A DNA stretch of 47,871 bases from Oscillospiraceae bacterium (GTDB lineage Bacteria > Bacillota > Clostridia > Oscillospirales > Oscillospiraceae), in contig CADAHL010000029.1 of the NCBI GenBank assembly GCA_902787755.1, forward strand, positions 22,867 through 70,737, written 5' to 3'. The first letter of the stretch is position 1. Each line of letters opens with the position of its first letter. The notes under the pieces were generated by a model that saw only the letters and a list, made by a program, of their open reading frames with translations, was not told where the DNA came from and did no database searches. Of the stretch, positions 7,506 to 22,893 are shown piece after piece. Position numbers and translations under genes: made by a program.

Positions 7506-8471
7506 TTATCCCAGCTCCCCGGGAAAATGGGCGGAGGGATCGAAGAGGCCCTGGGCGAACAGCCCCTGAACGGCAGCCCGGTAATCGCCCAGATTCTGGG
7601 ATTTCAGGATCCGCTTCCGGCCTTTTTCTCCTCCGGGGAACAGGCAGCCCAGATAGTACCACAGCTCCTTCAGCCGGGCCAGGGTGAAATGCTCACTCAG
7701 GCCCCAGGTCAGGAAGCCTTCTTCCAGCCGGGCAAGATAGTTCTCCAGCTCCTCCGAAGAGAGCGGGGCGCCGCCCCTCAGCTGACGAAACAGACTGGGA
7801 TCCGCAGCGGCGCCGCGGCCGAGCATGAAGCGCTCCAGACCGGGGACCTTCTCCCGAATCAGGGTCAGCGAGGCTCTGTCCACCAGATCCCCGTTATAGC
7901 ACAGGGGCAGGTGGGCGGCCTCAGCGGCCCGGACGAAGGCGTCCAAGTCCGGGCGGCTGCGGTACATGCCCTGTCGGTCGCGGGCGTGGACGATCAGAAG
8001 CTGAATGGGGTAATGCTCATAGACCTGCAGCAGACGCTCAAATTCCGCCGTGCTTTCCAGCCCCAGACGGGTTTTGACGGATACCGAGATGGGGCATTGA
8101 GAGAAGACGCGGTCCAGAAAAGCGTCCAGAGCGTCGGGATCCGCCAGCATTCCGGCCCCCTTGTGCTTGGGCACCACGGTCCCCGAAGGGCAGCCGGCGT
8201 TCAGATTCACCTCTTCATAGCCCATGGCGACCAGCTCCCGGGACAGGTTCACAAAGGCCTCCGGACTGTTGGTGAGAATCTGGGGCGTGAGCCTCAGATC
8301 CCGGTTGTTCTCCGGAAGCAGTTCCCGAAGGGCGGAGGCCTTGCACCGCCCCTGCCCGTCCGGAGCCAGGAAGGGGGCGTAATAACCGTCGACGCCGGGG
8401 AAGCATCGGGCGTGGACCTGACGAAACACGCAGGAGGTGATCCCCTCCATCGGCGCGAAGTACAGGATCAA
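7506..8471 (-). CDS. tRNA-dihydrouridine synthase
   Basis: A 321-residue FMN/NADPH-dependent enzyme that reduces uridine to dihydrouridine in the tRNA D-loop. The start LILYFAPMEGITSCVFR is the typical beta-1 region of the TIM barrel. The NLNAGCPSGTV motif carries the catalytic Cys (C94), followed by KHKGAGML. SVKTRLG, IVHARDR, YNGDL and FMLGRGAAADP match the flavin and phosphate-binding blocks. I choose the TTG at 8471 as start: AGGAGG lies eight bases upstream and the family sequence begins immediately. The frame is open to 8639, but those extra 56 codons are not family-like. The DusB-type subfamily is likely but not certain. Confidence 0.92.
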   Translation of the reverse strand: MILYFAPMEGITSCVFRQVHARCFPGVDGYYAPFLAPDGQGRCKASALRELLPENNRDLRLTPQILTNSPEAFVNLSRELVAMGYEEVNLNAGCPSGTVVPKHKGAGMLADPDALDAFLDRVFSQCPISVSVKTRLGLESTAEFERLLQVYEHYPIQLLIVHARDRQGMYRSRPDLDAFVRAAEAAHLPLCYNGDLVDRASLTLIREKVPGLERFMLGRGAAADPSLFRQLRGGAPLSSEELENYLARLEEGFLTWGLSEHFTLARLKELWYYLGCLFPGGEKGRKRILKSQNLGDYRAAVQGLFAQGLFDPSAHFPGELG

Positions 8472-8686
8472 TCCGGCTCCTCCTCTCGCAAAATTTCCTG
8501 TATCCAAAATATCACAGATCCGGCCGGAGTCAAGAGCGGAGCGCCGCAGGAGGAGGGGGGTGCCGCTTGGAGAGGAGAAAAAAGGAGCATTTGCGCTGCG
8601 GGATCGGAAAAAAGCTTCCAATAGACATAGATTTTTCACAATTATCCTGTATACTATACATCAATTACAGGAAAGGGGGAGGAGCC

Positions 8687-10375
8687 GTGAAGCATCCGGC
8701 ATTGACAAGGGCCATGGCCGTGGTTTTGGCGGTGCTGAGTCTGGTGATGCTGTTGGCCGGCTTTGGCAGCCTGAGAGGCGCCCGGCGGGACCGGGATCGG
8801 GGCCAGGGCGACTGGCAGCGTCTGAGCGGACGGATCGATGAATACGAGCTTGCGCTGGCACAGCTTGGCAGCTCCGAACCCTATGACGACCAGAAGAAGG
8901 AACTGGACCGGGAGCAGGCGGAGCATGACCAACAGGCTACGGAGCATCGGATGAGCCTGGCCACGTACACAGCCACCCGCAGCGGCGTCCAGACCGGCCT
9001 GGAGGCCATGAACGAGGCCACGTACGCTTTCTACAAGGGGAAAGAACAGTACGAGGACGGGGTCAGCGCGCTGGAGGCCCAGGCCGCGGCCTTCGAGGAG
9101 GGCTACCGCCAGTTCCAGGAGGGACAGAAGCAGCTGGAGAGCGGCAGACAGATGCTGAACCTGATCTCCCAGCTGCTGGGAGGCCTGCGGGCCCAGAGCG
9201 ACAACGCCCGGGCCATGGCCGGGATCCTGGACAGCGACGACCCGGAGGCTGCCCGGGAGCTGAGCCTGGCCGCCTATGACGGGATCCTTCAGAGTCTGGA
9301 CAGTATGCTCTCTCTGCTGGACACCCTGAAGGCCCAGAACGGCATCAGTCCCGATCAGATCGCCATGCTGACCCAGCTGCTCTCTGAGCAGACGGAAGTG
9401 GAGCTGGATCTGAGCCAGCTGGAGCTGCGGGGCGTCACCGGAGAGGAGATCTCCCGGATCGAGGACGCCGTGGCCGCCGCCACCGGCATGACCCTGCCGG
9501 AGCTGCGGCAGAGGATCCAGCAGGAGAGGGATCGGGTCGCCGCTCAGAATCCGGAGGAAGGACTGAGCGAGGAGCAGCTTGCCCTCATCCGCCAGATCTA
9601 CGATCAGAACCGGGAGGCCATACAGGCCGCCATGGATCAGGTGGCCGGGCAGCTGCCGGCCTATGAACAGCAGGTGGCCGAGGCCCTGGAGCAGATGAAT
9701 CTGGCCCAGGAACAGCTGGACGCCATGGCCCCCATGATGGAGGCGGGCCGGGAGGGCATCGAACAGGCCCGCCAGATGCTGGCCGCCGCCGGAGAGGGCA
9801 TCCGCCAGGGCGAAAAAGCGCTGTATCAGGGCAAGCTTGAGCTTCAGGAGCAGCAGCAGAAGCTGATCGAACAGGAGAAAGAACTGCGGAGGGAGAAGCG
9901 GGAGCTGGACAAGAGCTCTGTCCGACTGACTCACCGGGGAGAGCTGGCAGAGGAGCAGAAAGAAAAAGAGCAGAGAGAGACCTCTCTGCGGCTGATGCTT
10001 CTGGACCGGCAGGAGATCCGTGACCGGGTGGACGCCGGGGAGGAGCTGCTGCCCGCCGCCAGAGCGGTGGCGCAGGAGCTTCGGGAACGCACGGACCACG
10101 CCTATACCTGGCGTGTACGGATCGCGGTGCTGATGCTCCTGGGCGCTGTCCTGGGCTTCTCCGCCATCCCCGCCGCTTTCGAGCGGATCCGGAGCCGTCT
10201 GGGGCTGCTGATCCCGGGCCTGGGCTGCGCGCTGTGCGCCGCCGGGGCCGAGGTCCTCTGCCGTCTGGAGGGCAGGGGAGACGCCTATTCCGCCCTGGCC
10301 TGCGGGGTCGCCGCCCTGCTGGTCCTGCTGGCGGGAATGCCCAGGATCAAAAGAAAAGCGAAGAGCGAAAATTGA
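8687..10375 (+). CDS. Coiled-coil membrane protein of unknown function
   Basis: A 562-residue protein starting at GTG 8687 with a GGGGGAGGAG site; the open frame from 8567 is not preceded by a ribosome site. Residues about 8-28 form an N-terminal membrane helix. Residues 30-490 are almost entirely Gln/Glu/Ala-rich coiled coil (for example LYQGKLELQEQQQKLIEQEK). Three further membrane helices follow at about 495-555. The layout (TM, long extracytoplasmic coiled coil, C-terminal TM cluster) resembles YhgE/Pip-type proteins or a membrane-tethered spacer. I see no catalytic motif. It is flanked by its own strong terminator and appears monocistronic. A weak promoter may lie around 8633-8660. Confidence 0.75.
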   Translation: MKHPALTRAMAVVLAVLSLVMLLAGFGSLRGARRDRDRGQGDWQRLSGRIDEYELALAQLGSSEPYDDQKKELDREQAEHDQQATEHRMSLATYTATRSGVQTGLEAMNEATYAFYKGKEQYEDGVSALEAQAAAFEEGYRQFQEGQKQLESGRQMLNLISQLLGGLRAQSDNARAMAGILDSDDPEAARELSLAAYDGILQSLDSMLSLLDTLKAQNGISPDQIAMLTQLLSEQTEVELDLSQLELRGVTGEEISRIEDAVAAATGMTLPELRQRIQQERDRVAAQNPEEGLSEEQLALIRQIYDQNREAIQAAMDQVAGQLPAYEQQVAEALEQMNLAQEQLDAMAPMMEAGREGIEQARQMLAAAGEGIRQGEKALYQGKLELQEQQQKLIEQEKELRREKRELDKSSVRLTHRGELAEEQKEKEQRETSLRLMLLDRQEIRDRVDAGEELLPAARAVAQELRERTDHAYTWRVRIAVLMLLGAVLGFSAIPAAFERIRSRLGLLIPGLGCALCAAGAEVLCRLEGRGDAYSALACGVAALLVLLAGMPRIKRKAKSEN

Positions 10376-10380
10376 AAAAG

Positions 10381-10424
10381 AATACCGGCTGTGAGAGACA
10401 GAAGCCTTCACAGCCGGTATTTTT
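10381..10424. terminator. Bidirectional terminator
   Basis: AATACCGGCTGTGA (10381-10394) pairs with TCACAGCCGGTATT, with T5 rightward and T-rich sequence leftward. It separates the convergent coiled-coil and acetyltransferase genes. Confidence 0.85.
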
Positions 10425-10458
10425 CATGTGGGCGATGGATGAAAGCGGGAAGCGGGAC

Positions 10459-11397
10459 TCAGCCCAGGCACCGGTACCAGAAGCCGATGCGGTCCTCCAC
10501 GGTGAAGCCGGCGGCGGTATAGAAGTCCTTCCGCCAGCCGAAGCAGTCCACGTAGCATTTCCCGAGGCCCAGCTCCCGGCAGCGCAGAACTGCGCCGCGG
10601 ATCAGAGCGGTGCCCAGACCGCGCCCCTGCCAGGCCTCCCGGACGCTGAGCGGCTCGATCATCGCGGTACCGGACCGGGAGTCCACGTAAACAAAACAGT
10701 AGGCGCAGACCGGGTTCCCCTCCCGGACCCCTTCGTCCAGAATCAGACATTCAAAGCTGTCCGGATACATGGAGGACTGCTTCCTCGCCTCATAGGGACC
10801 CATGTCTACCCGGGGATCTGTCTCTTCCCAGTCGGGGTGGAAGCCCAGACGCAGGGCGGTCCACTTATTCCGTTCGTCCGGGTAGTCCTCTCCGAACACC
10901 AGCCGGAAGCCCTGCGGCAGTTGCGGCGGGAGCGAAGCGGAGCCGGGAGCGAGAGAACAGGTATATTCCTCCTCGGCGTATTTCTGATAGCCGAGTCCGG
11001 CCAGATGCTGTTTGGCATGCTCCAAACTGTCGCTGACCGCCGCCCAGAACTTTATGCTTCCGTCCGCCCCGGGGGAGAACAGGGGCAGGCAGTGCTCCTC
11101 ACTGAAGCTCAGCAGGGCGGGAAAGAGCGCATCCCGGCCGGTTGTCAGGCCGAAGTACACGTTTTCCCCGTCCGGCAGGATGCAGCCGAGGATCCGGCTG
11201 TCCTCCTCCGCCAGGAAGATATAATCCCGGGAGCGCGTCCCGCCCTCGGCGGCTTCCTGGCCGTCCACCCGGTAAAGCAGATCGTGCAGCCGCTCCGGCA
11301 GCCAGAAGACGGGCTTTCCACACTCCTGATACCGACCCCGCAGCCAGGTCTCCAGCCGCGTAAAATCAGCCGCCGGGTCAAATTTGCGGATGTTCAT
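10459..11397 (-). CDS. GNAT-family N-acetyltransferase
   Basis: A 312-residue acetyl-CoA-dependent transferase. The C-terminal GNAT domain is clear: IEPLSVREAWQGRGLGTALI at about 247-266 contains the Q-x-x-G-x-G/A pyrophosphate loop, followed by the helix that ends in GLGKCYVDC and the last strand FYTAAGFTVEDRIGFWYR. The N-terminal half (about 1-150) is itself GNAT-like in spacing (YIFLAEEDSRILGCI), so this may be a tandem GNAT with a degenerate first domain. The substrate cannot be deduced. A GGGAGG site precedes the ATG at 11397. It sits downstream of the four-helix-bundle gene, 30 bp away, and may share its transcript. Confidence 0.85.
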   Translation of the reverse strand: MNIRKFDPAADFTRLETWLRGRYQECGKPVFWLPERLHDLLYRVDGQEAAEGGTRSRDYIFLAEEDSRILGCILPDGENVYFGLTTGRDALFPALLSFSEEHCLPLFSPGADGSIKFWAAVSDSLEHAKQHLAGLGYQKYAEEEYTCSLAPGSASLPPQLPQGFRLVFGEDYPDERNKWTALRLGFHPDWEETDPRVDMGPYEARKQSSMYPDSFECLILDEGVREGNPVCAYCFVYVDSRSGTAMIEPLSVREAWQGRGLGTALIRGAVLRCRELGLGKCYVDCFGWRKDFYTAAGFTVEDRIGFWYRCLG

Positions 11398-11427
11398 GGG
11401 GAAAGCCTCCCTCTGTCTCCATATTTG

Positions 11428-11781
11428 TCAATCTGCGCTTTGATCCTTTTTCGCTGTATTGACCGAGGAAACAAGCATTCTGCGAAGGGAACCGCAAATA
11501 TGTATGATCGGGAATACAGTATCCGAGGATACGAGCTCTGCCTTCTGCAGAAGCTCCAACCAGTATTCTGTTTCATAGCACTCTTTCAGAGCAATCTGCA
11601 ATTTCGCAATGAAATCCGCTCTGCTGTGCGCGTAGTTCGCTTCCCGGATATTTGCGCCGATGCTCGTCGCCGATCGCTCCAACTGATTGACCAGGGAATA
11701 GTGCCCTTTGATCTGCTCGCACAGTTTCAAAACCTTGACTGCAAAATCGATTGAAAGGTCGGAAAGATTACTGTCCGCCAT
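11428..11781 (-). CDS. Four-helix-bundle protein (23S rRNA IVS / S23 family)
   Basis: A 117-residue helical protein of the family first found encoded in 23S rRNA intervening sequences. Diagnostic segments are SLVNQLERSATSIGANIREA, followed by FIAKLQIALKECYETEYWLELL. Members form pentameric four-helix bundles; DGR accessory protein Avd is a relative. Function is not established for the stand-alone forms. No reverse transcriptase, variable repeat or rRNA gene is nearby, so neither a DGR nor an IVS context applies. The ATG at 11781 with GAGGTGG eight bases upstream is preferred over the in-frame GTG three codons earlier. A 24-bp repeat array starts about 50 bp upstream. Confidence 0.88.
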   Translation of the reverse strand: MADSNLSDLSIDFAVKVLKLCEQIKGHYSLVNQLERSATSIGANIREANYAHSRADFIAKLQIALKECYETEYWLELLQKAELVSSDTVFPIIHICGSLRRMLVSSVNTAKKDQSAD

Positions 11782-11829
11782 GGCAACCACCTCAAAGGCA
11801 TCTTAACATATAACAGAGAGTGACACAAT

Positions 11830-11997
11830 GGTGAAATCGTTCGCTTTGCTCACGGTGAAGTCGTTCGCTTTGCTCACGGTGAAATCGTTCGCTTTGCTCA
11901 CGGTGAAGTCGTTCGCTTCGCTCGCGGTGAAGTCGTTTGCTTCGCTCGCGGTGAAATCGTTCGCATTGCTCACGGTGAAATCGTTCGCTTCGCTCAC
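11830..11997. repeat. Seven tandem 24-bp repeats
   Basis: Seven contiguous units begin GGTGAA(A/G)TCGTT and end GCT(C)(A/G)C, with few substitutions and no spacers, so this is not a CRISPR. Each unit has GTGA/TCAC ends and an internal CGTTCG, giving nested palindromes. One frame is open and would encode an 8-residue repeat, but there is no start context and I do not call a gene. Confidence 0.9.
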
Positions 11998-12103
11998 GGT
12001 GAAATGAAATCCGTCTGTCACCCCGCGAAGCGGGATTTCACCGCGCAGCGATTTCACCCGCCGTCAGGCGGATTTCACCCGTCCGCAAGGACGGATTTCA
12101 ATG
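11998..12103. repeat. Modular hairpin array joined by ATTTCAC linkers
   Basis: Directly after the 24-bp repeats come four small perfect hairpins: CCCGC-GAA-GCGGG, CGC-GCA-GCG, CCGCC-GTCA-GGCGG and CCGTCC-GCAA-GGACGG. They are separated by ATTTCAC(C), the complement of the GGTGAAAT that opens each tandem unit. The array ends just before the tRNA terminator. Confidence 0.8.
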
Positions 12104-12140
12104 AAAAAGCAGTGATTTGACAAGCAAATCACTGCTTTTT
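12104..12140 (-). terminator. Terminator of tRNA-Leu
   Basis: AAAAAGCAGTGATTTG and CAAATCACTGCTTTTT form a perfect stem two bases after the encoded CCA, with T5 in the leftward direction. Confidence 0.9.
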
Positions 12141-12142
12141 CC

Positions 12143-12231
12143 TGGTGCGGGAGAAGGGACTTGAACCCTCACGTCTATGGTGGGACACAGGCACCTCAAG
12201 CCTGCCTGTCTACCTATTCCAGCACTCCCGC
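12143..12231 (-). tRNA. tRNA-Leu (anticodon GAG)
   Basis: An 89-nt class II tRNA with encoded CCA (12145-12143). The acceptor GCGGGAG pairs with CUCCCGC. The anticodon stem CAGGC/GCCUG encloses the loop UUGAGGU, giving anticodon GAG (reads CUC/CUU). The long variable arm contains GUCCCACCAUAGAC and the T-loop is UUCAAGU. It is transcribed alone from a consensus promoter and closed by its own terminator. Confidence 0.95.
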
Positions 12232-12302
12232 TTATAGCCGGTGCTCCGACTGCATTGAAAGCCGCTTGCACCATTTGGCATGCCACATTTAAGGCACGAG
12301 CT

Positions 12303-12330
12303 ATTATACCAGACAATCCCTCTTTGTCAA
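12303..12330 (-). promoter_or_regulatory. Consensus promoter of tRNA-Leu
   Basis: Leftward TTGACA (12330-12325) and TATAAT (12308-12303) with a 16-bp spacer. The -35 box overlaps the last codons of the mannosyltransferase-like gene. A leader of about 70 nt precedes the mature tRNA. Confidence 0.85.
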
Positions 12331-13562
12331 GACTTTTTTCTGGCGGGCTGCTTTTTCCCCGGCGCGTCGCTGGTCCGGAAGCACCACAGCAGGCAGCCGA
12401 GGGTCAGGGCCAGGGCCCCGATCAGCGCTCCGGCGCCGTAGTTCATGGTCAGAAGGTACCGCATTCTGAGATAGGCGTGGTAGCCCAGCAGGGAGGCATA
12501 TTCACACAGCAGCGCCGCCGGGATCAGCAGGGGAACGGCAAAGGCGGCGACCAGGGACAGAATGTCCGCCCCGAAGAAATACCGGTCGTGCATGTGGGGC
12601 AGCAGAAACGGAATACCCACAGCCAGCAGCAGGGCCGCCAGCAGCACCGCCCGGTCGCTGAGCCGGTCCCGGTTGGCCCAGCACAGGATCAGCACGTTGG
12701 CCATCAGCAGGAAGGCGGCCAGAATGCCCAGGGTGGAAGCCGTGGCCGGATCCTGCACCCGGGTGAAGATGGCGAAGACGGAGGGGGAGTTGTAGTTGAG
12801 CCCGTCGCCGATGGAGCCGGTCTGGCCGGCGTAGAGGGTCAGGGTATCCAGGAAGGGCCGACCGGCGATCACAGCCGGCAGCACCAGGAGAACGTAGGTC
12901 AGGGGAAAAACAAGGAAATGCTTCCAGTCGTACTTTTTATACATCCACAGGACCGCGCACACGGGCAGCAGGAACACCGCCTGGAGCTTGAAGCCAAAGG
13001 ACAGGGCCCACATCACCATACTCAGCGCCGGCCGATCCTCCAGGGCAAAGGCCAGGCCCAGCAGCGCCAGGGCCACGTAGATGCTGTCGCACTGGCCCCA
13101 GACCGCGCCGTTGAGAAAGACTGTGGGCCAGTACAGCACCGCGAAGAACAGACCCAGCAGGCGCAGAGGACTGTCGCTCAGCCGCCGGAGGAGCCGCAGG
13201 GAGGCCCAGGCCAGCAGCACGTCGAAGAGAATGCTGGTCAGCTTGATGAGATACAGGTCCCGGATGGGGAGATAGGAAAAGATCGCCAGCAGATAGAGGT
13301 AGGGGATGTTGTAGTTGCCCACCGGGGTATCCAGGGCCTTCAGCCCTCCGTTCTGACGGTAGAAGGCCGCCCATTTGGCCAGAAAGTTCTGATAGTCCAG
13401 CGTTTCGTAATCCAGCACCCACCAGCGCAGCGCGAAAGCCAGCAGTATCAGAAGCAGGCAGAGAAGGGTGGTCCGCAGCTGATCCAGCAGTCCCTCCCGC
13501 CACAGGAGAAACAGAGCCAGCGCCGCCTCCAGCAGAAGCAGAAGAATCGTCCAGAGATCCAT
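12327..13562 (-). CDS. GT-C glycosyltransferase, Gpi18 mannosyltransferase-like
   Basis: A 411-residue polytopic membrane protein resembling the Gpi18/PIG-V-related mannosyltransferases that use polyprenyl-phosphate sugars outside the membrane. The N-terminal loop DYETLDYQNFLAKWAAFY has the acidic residues expected for catalysis. NGAVWGQCDSIY and LPHMHDRYFFGADI are hallmark motifs of this family. I count about 10 membrane helices. The ATG at 13562 (MDLWTILLLLLE) begins the first helix. The open frame to 13703 reads through the rpoB promoter and is not coding. An AAAGG site lies about 11 bases upstream. Lipid donor and acceptor are unknown. It ends with a basic tail (GKKQPARKKS). Confidence 0.85.
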   Translation of the reverse strand: MDLWTILLLLLEAALALFLLWREGLLDQLRTTLLCLLLILLAFALRWWVLDYETLDYQNFLAKWAAFYRQNGGLKALDTPVGNYNIPYLYLLAIFSYLPIRDLYLIKLTSILFDVLLAWASLRLLRRLSDSPLRLLGLFFAVLYWPTVFLNGAVWGQCDSIYVALALLGLAFALEDRPALSMVMWALSFGFKLQAVFLLPVCAVLWMYKKYDWKHFLVFPLTYVLLVLPAVIAGRPFLDTLTLYAGQTGSIGDGLNYNSPSVFAIFTRVQDPATASTLGILAAFLLMANVLILCWANRDRLSDRAVLLAALLLAVGIPFLLPHMHDRYFFGADILSLVAAFAVPLLIPAALLCEYASLLGYHAYLRMRYLLTMNYGAGALIGALALTLGCLLWCFRTSDAPGKKQPARKKS

Positions 13563-13641
13563 GGTCTTGTACCTTTCCCACAAAAAAGAAAACGGGAGCT
13601 TGTCACCCCCGCCAAACCTTGTAAATTTAACAACTTTACCC

Positions 13642-13671
13642 TTGACAAACGCAAAACCAGCGTGGTAAAAT
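13642..13671 (+). promoter_or_regulatory. Promoter of rpoBC
   Basis: TTGACA (13642-13647) and TAAAAT (13666-13671) with an 18-bp spacer. The predicted leader to the rpoB ATG is about 160 nt and contains a small CTGCT/AGCAG stem near 13720. This shows that rpoBC is transcribed here without rplJL upstream. Confidence 0.75.
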
Positions 13672-13836
13672 ATCTCGCTGACTATGTTGGGGAGTGGGGA
13701 CATACCACCCTCACTCTGCTGAGAGTATAGCAGGGAACCCCCAGAAAATCAATGCCACGGCTGAAAAACGTGACAACTCGGCCGGGCGTTCGCGAATTTG
13801 AATCAAGTTTGGATTTTGAATAAGGAGAGTGCGCCA

Positions 13837-21317
<7,481 letters not shown>

Positions 21318-21337
21318 TCCCGGACCCCATAACAAGA

Positions 21338-21381
21338 TGCAAAACGATCCCCCGGGCTGTGACTCGGGGGATCATTTTGCA
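21338..21381 (+). terminator. Terminator after rpoC
   Basis: TGCAAAACGATCCCCC pairs with GGGGGATCATTTTGCA around a short loop, 20 bp beyond the rpoC stop. The T-rich tract is within the stem, so it may be a partial terminator. Confidence 0.55.
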
Positions 21382-21396
21382 GGAAAGGAACGTGCA

Positions 21397-22284
21397 ATGG
21401 AAAAAAGGGAAAACAGAGGACTCATCGGGACGATCTTCGGCGGACTGTCCATGGGCTGGGGCAGGGTGCTTCTGCTTGCAGTTGCCGCAGCGGCCCTGAC
21501 GGCGGTTTTCCTGATCCTTCCGATTTTCAGGAACAGCTCCTTTGAGCGGATGGGGGTCTACCTGGAGGCCTGGATCTTCTTCGCCGTGCTCATCATGTCC
21601 AATTGCAAAAAACCTCTGGAATCGGCCGGGAAGACCTTCGTTTTCTTTCTGATCAGCCAGCCGCTGATCTATCTGTTCCAGGTGCCCTTCTCCGCCCTGG
21701 GCTGGGGCCTGTTTCAGTTTTACAGGTATTGGTTCATCCTGACTCTGCTGACCTTCCCCGGCGCCTTCCTGGGCTGGTACGTCACCAAACGGAACTGGTG
21801 GAGCGTGTTGATCCTGGCTCCGGTGCTGGCGTATCTGGGGATCGTTGCCTGGGACTGCGGTCAGAGCTGCCTGCGGCAGTTTCCCAGGCTGCTGGTCACG
21901 GTGCTGTTCTGCCTGCTGCAGATCGGCCTGTATCTGGCGGCCTTCTGCCCCGGAAGAAAGAGATGGGCGGCGCTGGCCGTTCCGGTGCTTGCGGCGGCGG
22001 TATTTGCGCTGAGCGTTCCCGCGGTGAACGTAGACTCCGCGCTGTTTCTGCCCGGGGATCCGATCCTGACGGAAGCTGCCGCGGTGGAACTGGAAGACGA
22101 GGTTTTCCAGGTAACGATCGAGAGGACCGGGGAGGACAGCATGGTGCGCGTCAAGGCCCAGAGCTTTGGCGGGACGGATTTCACCATCCGGGACGGGGAA
22201 ACGGAGTACCGCTACGCCCTCAAGGTCTATGAGGATGAGACCGGGCACACCCAGATCCGGATCACAGAGGCCGACGGAGACTAA
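21397..22284 (+). CDS. Unknown polytopic membrane protein
   Basis: A 295-residue protein I do not recognise. A short basic N-terminus (MEKRENRG) is followed by about six or seven membrane helices (roughly 20-220). A C-terminal soluble tail of about 75 residues (EVFQVTIERTGEDSMVRVKA, FTIRDGETEYRYALKVYEDE) looks like a small beta domain outside the cell. The ATG at 21397 has an AGGAAAGGAA site just after the rpoC terminator stem; the 20 extra codons to 21337 lie in that stem. It may be expressed by read-through from rpoBC, since no good promoter is seen between them. Confidence 0.7.
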   Translation: MEKRENRGLIGTIFGGLSMGWGRVLLLAVAAAALTAVFLILPIFRNSSFERMGVYLEAWIFFAVLIMSNCKKPLESAGKTFVFFLISQPLIYLFQVPFSALGWGLFQFYRYWFILTLLTFPGAFLGWYVTKRNWWSVLILAPVLAYLGIVAWDCGQSCLRQFPRLLVTVLFCLLQIGLYLAAFCPGRKRWAALAVPVLAAAVFALSVPAVNVDSALFLPGDPILTEAAAVELEDEVFQVTIERTGEDSMVRVKAQSFGGTDFTIRDGETEYRYALKVYEDETGHTQIRITEADGD

Positions 22285-22288
22285 AAAA

Positions 22289-22315
22289 TTGGCACTCAAA
22301 GCGCGAGAGTGCTAA
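22289..22315. promoter_or_regulatory. CIRCE element (HrcA operator)
   Basis: TTGGCACTC-N9-GAGTGCTAA matches the CIRCE consensus TTAGCACTC-N9-GAGTGCTAA with one change. TTGGCA (22289-22294) and TAAATT (22313-22318), 18 bp apart, may serve as -35 and -10, so that HrcA bound to CIRCE would cover the promoter. It controls the following hsp20. Confidence 0.92.
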
Positions 22316-22450
22316 ATTCATAGTCTGTTCATAATATCTGCTATATTTATTCATAATCGTTTGGTATTTTATATATGCAAGTGAACGAGAGACATGAAAA
22401 GCGTATCAAGAATAACAGATGAGTTGATTAAATTTAGGAGGTAATAGATT

Positions 22451-22873
22451 ATGTTCGAACTGATTCCTTTTGGCCGCCGTGTTTCTGTGTACGATCCCTT
22501 CCGCGCCCTGGACGAAATGGAGCGCAGCCTCTTTAACAACCAGCCCGCGATGGGCTTCCGCACCGACGTGATCGACACCGGTGACGCCTACAAGCTGGAC
22601 GCCGAGCTGCCCGGTTTCCGGAAAGAGGACATCCACATCGATGTGGAGAACGATTGCCTGACCATCAGCGTGGAGCGCAAGCACGAAGACGAGCAGAACC
22701 GGCCCAACTTCGTCAAGCGCGAGCGGGCCTACGGCTCCTTCAGCCGCAGCTTCGACGTTTCCGGCGTAGAGGTGGACCAGATCACCGCCGCTTATCAGGA
22801 CGGCATTCTGACTCTGACGATGCCCAAGAAGGCGGAGATCAAGCCTGTCAGCCGCAAGCTGGAGATCCAGTAA
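22451..22873 (+). CDS. Small heat-shock protein Hsp20 (alpha-crystallin family)
   Basis: A 140-residue ATP-independent chaperone that holds unfolding proteins. The N-terminal arm (MFELIPFGRRVSVYDPFRALDEME) precedes the alpha-crystallin domain at about 38-130. Within it are ELPGFRKEDIHIDVENDCLT and the closing AAYQDGILTLTMPK strand block with the G-x-L motif. The C-terminal tail ends KLEIQ. The start has a perfect AGGAGG. It stands alone behind a CIRCE element, so it should be induced by heat through loss of HrcA repression. A GC hairpin follows the stop. Confidence 0.95.
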   Translation: MFELIPFGRRVSVYDPFRALDEMERSLFNNQPAMGFRTDVIDTGDAYKLDAELPGFRKEDIHIDVENDCLTISVERKHEDEQNRPNFVKRERAYGSFSRSFDVSGVEVDQITAAYQDGILTLTMPKKAEIKPVSRKLEIQ

Positions 22874-22893
22874 GCAGGAGTGAATATGGAATG

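Noticed and set aside
11428-11781. Avd protein of a diversity-generating retroelement
   Set aside because: No reverse transcriptase, template repeat or variable repeat pair nearby; the sequence fits the stand-alone four-helix-bundle family.
11830-11997. CRISPR array
   Set aside because: The seven 24-bp units are directly contiguous, with no unique spacers, and no cas gene is present.
11803-12057. 84-codon frame with an 8-residue repeat (TVSKANDF-type)
   Set aside because: It arises because 24 is divisible by three; there is no start context and it runs into hairpin sequence.
12177-13730. 517-codon rightward frame across the tRNA and mannosyltransferase-like gene
   Set aside because: It crosses the tRNA and is Gln/His-rich shadow sequence; the leftward frame has membrane helices and GT-C motifs.
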